64,000 nt of DNA, from the NCBI RefSeq assembly GCF_025399195.1, contig NW_026252122.1, positions 164,549 through 228,548 on the forward strand, read 5' to 3'. Of the stretch, positions 37,008 through 46,646 are shown one piece after another. Within the stretch, counting starts at the first letter, position 1; every line of letters starts with the position of its first letter. The notes under the pieces were generated by a model. The model did not search any database. It had not been told where the DNA came from and worked only from the letters and a program-made list of their open reading frames with translations. A program made the translations under genes and the position numbers. This DNA is from Umbelopsis ramanniana AG (taxonomy: Eukaryota > Mucoromycota > Umbelopsidomycetes > Umbelopsidales > Umbelopsidaceae).

Positions 37008-37157
37008 ATGTCAGAAATTTACAAGAAAATCACTAGTCGCAAGAACAAGGTTGGGAAGGCTGCTTCTGTCAAGTCTCAGAGCACTTCCAAGACTACCCCA
37101 AATTCTCAAGATATCCCTGCAATTCCAGCCAAGATCCTCTATAGAGCCACTCGTTAA
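37008..37157 (+). CDS. Small cationic protein of unknown function, family member 3
   Basis: 49 aa, intronless. Starts MSEIYKKITSRKNKVGKAAS, has a Ser/Thr-rich middle, and ends DIPAIPAKILYRATR. Net charge is about +9. The C-terminal IPAKILYRA is the closest match to IPAKAIYRA of member 2. TATAAATA starts at 36946, 62 bp before the ATG. No secretion signal is seen. It could be a nucleic-acid-, membrane- or partner-binding peptide; nothing in the sequence decides. Confidence 0.62.
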   Translation: MSEIYKKITSRKNKVGKAASVKSQSTSKTTPNSQDIPAIPAKILYRATR

Positions 37158-37544
37158 GCATTAGACGTCACTTTTAAGCTTCGTGCGAAAGTAACAACCA
37201 TCCTCACTCTTACCCTTCATATGTTCTTGTCCATAAGGACACTATTTTTCAATGCAACTCTATATCACATTGTGTATACACTATATTTTTAATCATTCAT
37301 AATGTCATGTGTATTAATGAACATACGCCAAGCACACATACATTCTTTTTAGCATACGTAATGAATAAATGGCAAATTAACTTCAAGGCTTTTGGTGTTC
37401 TAACTTGGAGTGAAAGGGTCAATCCCATCTTCAAACACTGTGGTTTTATTATGCTTTTGAAACATGTTGAACATGTATATAATTACGTATTGTAGATAGA
37501 TGATGTTATTACACTGTGCGAACATCCCAAGATTGTTACAACGT
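37158..37544. other. Convergent 3' region between small gene 3 and PEX16
   Basis: No gene seen. Confidence 0.4.
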
Positions 37545-38877
37545 TTATGAACCAGCAGTGTAGAAGAACACATCTTCCCAAAGTGGCTGGTAGTCTCGAA
37601 TGGCTCCGGCAATGATGGAAGCGACAGGACGGGTTTCTGTTGCATCGCAGAAGGCCTCAATTCTTGGTCTAAAAAAAAAGCAACTAAGTTCAGTATCAAT
37701 TACTTCACCGTACACTGACAAGACTGAGATTACATACTTTGTAAAGTGCTGATAGAAGGGCCCACGTAACAAGTAATACAGCAAAAGGTACGCGCGTCTT
37801 CCGTATTCATCAGCCTCTAGCGGCGTCATCGATCCTTCCTTGCGATTGGCAAATGCAGAGCGCATTAGGCCACGAGAAGTCAAATCAACTGCGAGAGACA
37901 TGGTCCATGCTTTCCAAGATTGAAAGCCGAATCTCCGAACCGCCAAAACTACATATGCGAGATCAGTATCTTGAAAACATGGCGACGTACGTCTAGATAT
38001 ACCATTTTCTTACCATATACCAATGGGCGTACGATCCATGCTATCTCGCCGAATTTGGCAAGCCCTTGTAACGGCAGTACCAATTGATCTGGATGGTCCC
38101 ATTGTTGCTCGGCTTCATTGCTGTGATAGTGTACACCACCAGTACGTGGATCGAAGTCGGAGGAATCTTCTGCTAACTCTAACGTGGATGGGTCGATATC
38201 ACGTTGTGGATGACTTGGGTGCAATAACATTCGACCTCCGGATATTTTGAACAGCTGGTATCTACATAGTGCTCTAGGAACGACGATTTAAAAATCGAGT
38301 ACTCTGGTAGTATTCACCAACGAACTCTTACTTTAGTGCCTCCAACCAGACAACAAATCGCCAGCGTGTCTTCTCGCTGTAATTCTTTTTAATCCACATC
38401 TCTGCTACGACCTCGCAATATGATACCAAGGTCAAGGTGAGAGCAATTCGCTTAAACTTTGGTTCTCGATACCAATGTCTCGTATATCTGTTGAACAGCG
38501 ACGAAGGAAGTGTGATCACAGCAGCATGCCGGGCAACGACCTTCCACAGCAGACTATCATGGTATAGACTGATGAGATTGAGAACAGCGACAACTATTGC
38601 GGAGTAGTTAGTGGTTTCATGCGCTTGGGTATGAAATCGAGCCAAAAGGGTTACTTGCGTATTTGCGAGACGAAATCAGAATCCTCAAAACGACCTAAAG
38701 ATGTGTGTTGAAACGTTATATTTTTATGTCTGTGAAAAAGCCGTATATCGTCAACGTAATACGATATCCTGACTTACCAGGTATGACAAGCGACAGTTGA
38801 CGCAACCATGACTCCACGGTCTCTATTCTAGGAGCTTGCTTAATCAAGAATTTTTGATACTTTGCTAATGTGGCCAT
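37545..38877 (-). CDS. PEX16: Peroxisomal membrane biogenesis protein Pex16
   Basis: About six exons. Starts MATLAKYQKFLIKQAPRIE with VESWLRQLSLVIPG, then RFEDSDFVSQ, matching the Pex16 N-terminus (LxxLLxGRFxDSxxxSE). Later segments match the family: WRFVVWLEALKALCRYQLF, WIVRPLVYVLAVRRFG, SWKAWTMSLAVDLTSR and YYLLRGPFYQHFTK. The end is WEDVFFYTAGS. Pex16 helps insert peroxisomal membrane proteins at the ER and peroxisome. It is absent from baker's yeast but kept in many filamentous fungi. It shares a 171-bp divergent promoter with SYS1. Confidence 0.93.
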
Positions 38878-39048
38878 GCAAGATGAATAAGAGCAAAGCA
38901 ATGAGGTTGGAAAGAAAGGTCAAAGTGAAAGAGAGAAGCGAGAAAAGTACGGGAAAGTGGCCAGCCAGTCTACATGTGACAGATTTTTTTACGAGGGCCG
39001 TAATTCGTATCAGTCAAAGGTTTTGGGCTACATCCTTCACTTTATTGA
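38878..39048. promoter_or_regulatory. Divergent PEX16/SYS1 promoter
   Basis: 171 bp lie between the two start codons. No named motif stands out. Confidence 0.45.
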
Positions 39049-39752
39049 ATGCCGGCATCCTTCCGAATCACTACTTGGGATCCAATACTGATTGTAGCGC
39101 AGGTTAGACCATGAAGGTTTTCTTTTTGCTACAATAGCCTTGCAGTTTTCCCTGATGCTTGTCTACTTTACAGATAATCTCTCTGCAAGCATTATACTAT
39201 GTGTCCGTCAGCGTCTTAATCTTACTGGTACTGGCAATAACAGGAACAGAACTATCTCTTGATTACATCTTAAACTATTCAGAAATCAGAGCCGATACAG
39301 TAATGGGATGGACAATCACCTTGTGCTGGGTCATCAACTCGGTCATCGGGGTCGGGCTCATGGTGTTCATTGTTCAACGCGCCAAACTTATTCTGGATTT
39401 TGCTGTCACCTTACATGTATTCCACCTCGTCATCACCTCATACTACTCTCGTCATATTCCGTCAACATTCCTATGGTGGCTTCTCAATATCTTTTCGTGT
39501 GCTATCATGACCTTGACAGCTGAGTGGGCTTGTATGCAACGAGAAATGGAGCCTATCATGGTCAATGCTCGCAACGAAGGTGACGACGCCAATAGCGCCG
39601 ATTCTGGAAGAAAACGAAAAACATCAGATCATGGCGCTGCCTCATCCGTAGTAGACAAGGGCAAGCAGATACTTGGCTCGTCTTCGACAAAGGGGAAGGG
39701 CAAGTATGAGACGATACCAATGGACGATATGGATGACAGCTCTCATTCATAA
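39049..39752 (+). CDS. SYS1: Golgi membrane protein Sys1
   Basis: Two exons (39049-39102 and 39174-39752) give 210 aa. Exon 1 encodes MPASFRITTWDPILIVAQ, whose WDPxLIxxQ start is the Sys1 signature; exon 2 continues IISLQALYYVSVSV. Four membrane spans follow, with LDFAVTLHVFHLVITSYYS and FLWWLLNIFSCAIMTLTAEWACMQREM typical of the family. A disordered Lys/Ser/Asp tail of about 70 residues ends the protein. Sys1 recruits the GTPase Arl3/ARFRP1 to the trans-Golgi. The ATG at 39159 is inside the intron and is not the start. Confidence 0.95.
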
Positions 39753-40001
39753 TTGTGCTGATGCAAAGTTGTACTATATTTTTACACGTTATTCCTACCT
39801 CTCCTCCGCCATTTGTCCATAGTCTTTTTCACCTTTCATAATACTGCCCATTGCCTCTACATTAATTGTAACAACAATTTGAGGTACAAACAGATCGATA
39901 TATAAAATAGAAATCACACTGTACAAGGAGTTCAAAACACAAAGAAAATACAAGAGCAAAAAAAGAGAGAATACAAAAAAAGGGCAGAATATTAGTTTTG
40001 T

Positions 40002-41970
40002 TTATCGAGGATCTGACCGCCTGTCAGAGATGTCCTGAGTTTCTTGGGTGAATCCACTTTTCTTTCCCATTGGATCTGTTCCCGCATTTGTAGTTGAGAA
40101 AACGGGTGGTAATTGTGAGGAAGCTGAAGGTGCATTAGAATAAACGGCTGGTTCACCTGTTGGAGTGAACCATCGGCTCGTCTCGAATTTGGATTTCAGC
40201 TCACGCACGAGAGCTGATCCTCCGTCTGGGAGAGGTTCTAGGTCTTTGAATAAGTCGTCCCATTTACCGTTACGTAGACCGTTCAGAAATTCGTCCCATT
40301 CATTATTGGTGAATGTCAAGTGAATTTTGCTTCCACTCAATTCTTTGGTCATCAAAAGTACGCCTTGACCGAGGATTTTTGTCAGTTGCATCATTCTCTC
40401 GCCTACCACGATGTTACGTCGGAAAGCTGCCCAGTTTGTTTCAGTTAAATGAGGTTCGACGAAAGAACGATAAATTTTCATATTGACACTTCGTTCGCTG
40501 TCGTGATTGACACCTAGTTGGCCAAATGACGAACTCATGGTCGACATAATGCCACCTGATGGAGTACTGGGTGTTGAAGTACCATCGGGACTATCGGATT
40601 TGTCTTGAGGGTATAGCTTAGTATGTGCTTTTTGAAATTGTTCGAATGCGAGGTATAGTCTAAAGTAGTCGGTGTTGTAATAGATGCCGTTTTGATTCAT
40701 ACCATTGTCCAAATGTGGTTTGAGATTAGCTTGGGTGGTCAGAACTCGTAAAGATGGTTCTAACGCTTTCGTTGCCTCCTCTGGCGTGTAGTCCTTATCT
40801 TCAACATCGTCAACATGCTCGATTTCCAGTGTAAAATCGTTCCCCAACTTTGCAGCTTTTTGATCTAAGTCAGTCTCGGTAATGGTTCGAAGCCTAGTAA
40901 TGATATCGTCACCTGTCATGCGTAGGAAGTCAGATCAGAACAAAAGAAGTCTGCGTTCATGAAGGTAAATGAGAATACGTACGTCGTTGTTCGAATTCAC
41001 CATGTCTATGTGGCATTTTAGTTTTTTTTGGAGGAACGCCTGATGTGGGATACCCGAGCGAGAAATTTAAATCGCTAGAACGTCTCTTTCGTTTCCTCAA
41101 CAGGGAAGCTTGCGTCAAGACACCTTGTTCAGCATAGCGTCTTAGCACGGCATCTTCTCTTGACAGGCGATCCTCTTCGTAGTAAAAGCCGCGTTGATGA
41201 GGCTCTATCGTCTCAAGCTGTCTGGGGCCGAAATTGGATTGTTTTTGTGCCGAATCTTCCCCGGGATACTTATACTGTGGTTGACTGAAGGAATGTTGAC
41301 GCGACGAACTGCCAGCAGGGCCGCTAATATGTGCATCCGTAGACATGGTTCTCCGCGTATTGTCTACTGTGTGTTGTGAGTTTGACGTAGCTGGAACAAG
41401 CGGTCTATAAGATTGAAACCCTGGACTCGCTGATCCTGAGGGTGGAGGTAAGGTTGATTGCGAAGGTTGAGAATGATAGTCCGCTCCAGTACTTTTACCA
41501 GGGCCAGTCAAATAAGATACAGAGAGTGGGTGACCGGTTGACATACGTTCTGGCACATTGGTTGATACCGGAATTGGGCTCGAGGCTGACCCATTTCGCG
41601 CAACTCTTTCTCTGTTGGTAACATACTCTTTAAAACGAGATGCAGCAGGGTCGTTTGAACTATAGGGCAGACGTAAGATACTATAGTTTCGAGCGGACTC
41701 TTCCTTGAAGAACATGCGATCTTCGTTTGCGCCTATTTCTTTATAAAATTTGATATCTTCGCCAAGAGCATAACAAAAACAAAACAGTAGTTTCGATATC
41801 CGTTCGGTGTTTGGCTTTTTGCGTAAGATTTGTTTAACGGTTCGAAACAGATCGAGTAATTCTTCATCACACAAGATGTCTTCAGCCTGGGGTTCAAATT
41901 GTTGGTGTGTCGGCGCAATGGATTCTGGGGCGTAGGTTGGCGATGAGACTGCGTTCAATGCCATGGTCAT
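40002..41970 (-). CDS. Conserved-looking nuclear protein of unknown function
   Basis: Two exons (40983-41970 and 40002-40912) join in frame across CGAC|GTACGT and ACAG|GT to give 632 aa. An ordered N-terminal helical region (LLDLFRTVKQILRKKPN, FCFCYALGEDIKFYKE) is followed by about 180 residues of Ser/Pro/Gln-rich disorder. A basic motif (RKRKRRSSDLNFS) suggests nuclear location. A second ordered region follows (GIYYNTDYFRLYLAFEQFQ, NWAAFRRNIVVGERMM, and NEWDEFLNGLRNGKWDDLF). I do not recognise the family. Two ordered blocks separated by disorder, with good coding texture throughout, argue for a real gene. The two pieces would look like separate proteins if the intron were missed. Confidence 0.75.
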
Positions 41971-44283
41971 TGAAGCCCGAGTATAGGGTAGTTACAAGAG
42001 AGGAAAACAAAATAATAAGAGAGGGAAGCTTATTACCCCAAGTTCAAGCCACTTTGTGGTAATTGATAAGAAAAATGGAAGCGGGCACGTCACAATACCG
42101 TTAGAAAGTAGCAGCATACGAACAGATGGAATTGGACATACCAAAGGGTTATGAAGATCTTTATTACATTTTTTGGTTTTGATTCATGACTATATCGTTT
42201 TGTAGTATGGATATACCCTCTATGTTTCTGTTTTACCCTTCTACTTCTACCATAGTGGACACTATAAACATCCGCTTATCAGTGCTGGTTGATAGGTGAT
42301 TACCTAATTTGGAAATCCTTGATACGGGCTCTTCCACTACTGACCGCTCCTACTATTGCCTTCAAGAAACTGCTCCCTCCATCTTCTGTTACACCATACC
42401 TCATTCTGCCCGTTGAATGGGAAGCTCTGCACATCATCAGGTAGCTGCAAAGTGACATGAAACGTACGCAATGAGAGACAAGGAGGAGGTGCTATTAACA
42501 AAATGTGACGAATAGGAATCTGGGGAGAGTGTATTATTATTGCCGACATGGGATGAGAAAAGAAAAGAAAGGCAAGCTTCTGCGATTTCCGCCGTCAACC
42601 CCACATTGCCCATAGCTTAAGCTAAAGAAATTCCACAAAACCTTAATACCCAATCCCTTTACCAAAGCAACCTGTATGCTCAGTGGTGGTTAAATAACTC
42701 TGACATGTGACAATCTAGCAAACTGTTGTTAGGATGAAGCTCAGTAGCCGGCCAAATGTCTATATCGTGTGTTTCAATCATCACTTATCTTCGTACGTGA
42801 GAAAGTTGTGTACAATGTTTTACCTACCCAGGAAGGATCAAGTCAGGAAACAATGGACATCAGGTATGTCAACAGCAGTACTGTTACAGCCACTTGCTGT
42901 CTGTATTGTATGCAAAGTCGTTGTTGGTTGTCGTCTCGAGAGTGCCTTGCTATCACTGTTTGTATTACCCCCATTGATCAACCTTTTCCCGGAGTTTTGG
43001 CTTTCTTATCTCAATGGTAGTGCTGTGCGATCATACCTCCTGCACGTAAAGTGAACTCATTCTACCAAGAGCGTAACCGATATTTCGGACATAGCCTGAA
43101 GAGAATGACACTTTTCATTCCTTCCTGTTGGTGGATAGAATAGGGAGGCTTAGGCAAACTTGGATGCATTAGGGCTCAGCTAGGGATTTTGCGTGTTGAA
43201 ATTGTATTTAAAGCCCAGCCAAGGCCATGGCCAAAGAGCAGCAGCGCGCAAACAAAACCACATCAGCTGACGTGAGTTGGGTGGAAATAGTTGACAACAG
43301 CGACCGTTTTTGTGTAGATAGTGTCACTTAAAACTCACATGAAGTATTTCTACATCAAGCATATTATTTCATCGGAACTCGATCGGACGTGTCACCTTGG
43401 GCCTGATTGACCCCCGCCAATGATAAAATGTGTGATGAACCTGGGAAAGTTCAAATGTAGAGCACTAGAGGGTGTATTAGAACGACTTCGCCTACTAGAA
43501 CCCATGATTGTATTGAAAATGAGATCTTTTGAAACGCTGTCCCAGGTAATTTTTTTATCTACAACCCATTTATATTCTTTATCGTTATCCGTTGTGTTGA
43601 CTGATAAGCAGCACCTACCCAATTTGAATGTGGTACACAGCAGCCGATCCAAGACATGCCATCCGTAAAAAACGGGCTTGCGGAGAACGGGTTCTAGGAA
43701 CACTGCGCATTCTGATCGTCTATGGACAAATTTGCAGGTGGGGTGAGGTCAAACCTGCCGCGGAAGAACGTCACTGTCTGTCTTCCATCGGCTGCTGCGC
43801 CATCTCCTCCATGCTGTGGAGTGACAGAAGCTTATATTGAGATGAGTGCTATGCTGAATGTGGTTTCATTTGAAGCACCTTTGTCTGGTTTGGATGTGCA
43901 CAGATGAGATGCGACTATCAAAGAAAACCAGCCTGTCGTTTGTCCTCATTTACCTTCGTTTGAATGATCATGCAAGTTTGTTTGCCTATCAAACAAATTT
44001 AAGGCATATCTTATCACGGTGGTGTCTGTTTTGGGAGCTAGGGATTAAAGTGTGAGACTGGTGCACTTCCCGAGGCTTATCGTACTATGATTTTTTATCA
44101 CTTTAATTTGATTGGCTAAATTCTGCCTTCCTCCGCCAAAGATCCCCTCCGAGATTCTTTCGTTATCATTCAACAACTAAATTATGGCCAAACCCCCTTC
44201 CTATCGCAATATGGTATAAAAGGGCGTTGAAGGCATCTGTGTTTGTTTGCTATTGACTTCTCTTTCTTTTTTTTATCACATCA
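41971..44283. other. Long intergenic region ending in the AMT promoter
   Basis: 2.3 kb between the unknown gene and the ammonium transporter. Small open frames at 42337-42549 (minus, 70 aa, MSAIIIHSPQIPIRH...) and 43420-43668 or 43722-43907 (plus) have some coding texture but match nothing; they are not called. The distal AMT promoter shows GATAAG/CTTATC sites and a TATA box, listed separately. Confidence 0.4.
43600..44223 (+). promoter_or_regulatory. AMT promoter with GATA sites and TATA box
   Basis: GATAAG or its complement lies at 43600-43605, 44010-44015 and 44076-44081, with further TTATC cores at about 44,095 and 44,163. TATAAAAGG is at 44215-44223, 61 bp before the ATG. GATA factors (AreA/Nit2 family) activate ammonium transporter genes in other fungi, so the sites fit nitrogen control. 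Confidence 0.5.
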
Positions 44284-45746
44284 ATGAGTAGCAACGGTAC
44301 CGATACTACTGCTGTCTACGCCTCAGAGTTTAACTCAGGCGATATTGCTTGGGTGCTTGCATCCACTGCCCTTGTATGGCTTATGATTCCTGGTGTTGGT
44401 TACTTCTACTCTGGAATGGCAAGAAGCAAGAATGCCCTTTCTCTCATTATGCTGTCAGTCATTTCTATTGCTGTCGTTTCCTTCCAGGTACGTTCGCGTT
44501 CAATTCCACAATTTCCCTCTTTTGACCTATGATTAACTTTACAAACGCAATTTAGTGGTGGTTATGGGGATATTCTTTAACCTTCAGTAAAACTGGTGGC
44601 AAGTTTATTGGTAACCTTGATAACGCCTTCTTCAGAGGTGTCCTCGGCGATCCTTCTATTGGTAGCCCTAAGATCCCTGATCTAGTCTTCGCTGTTTACC
44701 AGTGCATGTTCGCTGCCATTACCCCTGCCCTTGCTATCGGTGCTGCTGCCGAACGCGCTCGTATTCTCCCCATGATTGTATTCATCTTTGTCTGGTCTAC
44801 TGTTGTGTATGATCCCATTGCCTGCTGGACCTGGAATGCCAATGGTTGGTCTTACCTCATGGGAGGTCTCGATTTCGCAGGAGGTACCCCTGTCCACATT
44901 AGCTCTGGTGCCGCTTCCCTTGCTTATGCTTTGATCTTGGGTAAGCGTCAAGGTCACGGAAAGGAGGACTTCAGACCCCACAATATGTCCAATGTTGTTC
45001 TTGGTACTGCCTTCCTTTGGTTCGGTTGGTTCGGTTTCAACGGTGGCTCTGCTCTTGCTGGCAACCTTCGTGCTGCTATGGCCTGTGTTGTCACTAACAT
45101 TGCTGCTTCTACCGCTGGTCTTACCTGGATGCTTCTCGACTATCGTCTGGAGCGTAAGTTCTCTGCTGTCGGTTTCTGCTCTGGTGCCGTTGTTGGTCTT
45201 GTTGCCATTACCCCCGCTTCTGGTTTTGTTGGTCCCGCTCCTTCCGTTGCCATTGGATTCATTGGCGCCATTGTTTGCAACTTTGCCTGCAAGCTTAAGC
45301 ACCTTCTCGATTACGATGATGCTCTCGATGTCTTCGCCATTCACGCTATTGGTGGTGCCGTTGGTGATGTTCTCACCGGTATCTTCGCTGAATCTTATAT
45401 TGCTGGCCTTGACGGTGTTACCGTTATCCCAGGAGGTTGGCTCAACCGCAACTGGGTCCAAGTTGGATACCAGATTGCTGATGCATGTGCCGGTATGAGC
45501 TGGTCTTTTGTCGTCACATATATTATCCTTTTCATCATGGACAAAATCCCTGGATTGTCACTCCGTATTGATCCAGCAAAGGAATTAGTCGGTTTGGATG
45601 AAGCTGAATTTGGCGTTGCTGCTTACTACCACGTTGATAAGATCATTACTGTTGATCCCAAAACCCAAGAACCTCAAGTTGTCGAACAAGTCTCCGACCT
45701 CGAGAAGGGCAAGGTTTCTGCCCCATCACAACTCAACAACGTCTAA
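44284..45746 (+). CDS. Ammonium transporter, Amt/Mep family
   Basis: Two exons (44284-44487 and 44556-45746) give 464 aa with about eleven membrane spans. Family motifs: WVLASTALVWLMIPGVGYFYSGM, QCMFAAITPALAIGAAAER, the periplasmic Trp-rich DPIACWTWNANGW, DFAGGTPVHISSG carrying the first pore His, FGWFGFNGGSA, and DALDVFAIHAIGGAVGD carrying the second pore His. The twin histidines line the ammonium channel. The cytosolic tail is long and acidic/basic mixed. Codon use is strongly biased, suggesting high expression. Mep proteins take up ammonium at the plasma membrane; one member also senses it for filamentous growth. Confidence 0.97.
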
Positions 45747-46646
45747 AACACTCTGCCATTCCTACCTACTGCATTCTTGTAGAATCTATTTTTTCGCCAC
45801 CCTTAACCATAACTTCCCAATATGCTACTGAACTATACTCATCATTTCTATAATATTTGCTAATATACAGCTACTTGTACAATTACGTTTTTGATGTCTG
45901 TTTGTGCGCATGTTAGCGGGACCTCAATTTTCAGCTGCCAAATGTTGACGGAGGATGAATATTGATTGGATTGATCGACCAAAGCATTCGATGCTATAGG
46001 ATAACATGAAATTTCTCATAAGATGGATCTTGGTAACGTTTGTTTGTCTTTTTAATATTGGACATGTCCTGATCCCTATCTACTTTGGAAACAATGTCGG
46101 TAGACAACAACAGTAAAGTCCATCCATCACTTGCAAAAAAAGATGGAAAAAGCAGTCCTGGATTGGGTTTTCGATTTTTTGGTCAGACCGCGAATTTCTG
46201 TAAACTTACCGGGTGAAGTCGATTTGCTACCATCAGAAAAATCTTGATGCCAACGGTAAACTTTCATCTCTCTATATAAGGCCGTCATCTCTTTTCTATA
46301 CTGACCAGTCCAATCTCATCTGTTAGCCCAATCCCCTTCCTTCCTTTCGACATCGGGCGTTGTCATTGTCGACTCTCAATGTCCCAAGACGCTATCACAT
46401 CCCTATTATACTTCTTCGAGCGCTGAGCTTGATACCGTCACTTTTTGGTTTATTTCGCAATATCGGATGCGCATGGAGAGTCCCACTGCGTGATGCTGGT
46501 GGAGCTATCGTTCTTCGCAGTACAGAATCAGATTATTGGGTGGCTACATTATGGGTAAGTTACTAGCTGGATACTACTTCACAGGTCTGAGGAAACTTGA
46601 CATGCTAACCGCACTCTCTTTATTGAATGATCATGTTTAATAGTGC
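45747..46646. other. AMT 3' flank and glycosyltransferase promoter/leader
   Basis: TATATAAG at 46273-46280 is the likely core promoter. A GTAAGT donor at 46555 and a TAG acceptor at 46643 mark an intron at 46555-46643. The exon before it is open from 46327 in the frame of the protein (ending SDYWVATLW) but has no in-frame ATG. ATGs in that exon open only short upstream frames. Confidence 0.5.

Noticed and set aside
39159-39173. ATG at 39159 as start of SYS1
   Set aside because: It lies inside an intron; the exon at 39049-39102 supplies the conserved WDPILIVAQ start.
40957-41970. Two separate genes at 40002-40919 and 40957-41970
   Set aside because: A clean donor and acceptor join them in frame and the first would otherwise end a few residues into the intron.
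42337-42549. 70-codon minus-strand frame upstream of AMT
   Set aside because: Some coding texture, but no homology recognised and no promoter or splice support.
44682-45461. 259-codon minus-strand open frame antisense to the ammonium transporter
   Set aside because: Same codon-bias artefact: an Asn/Gly/Thr-rich translation opposite hydrophobic helices.
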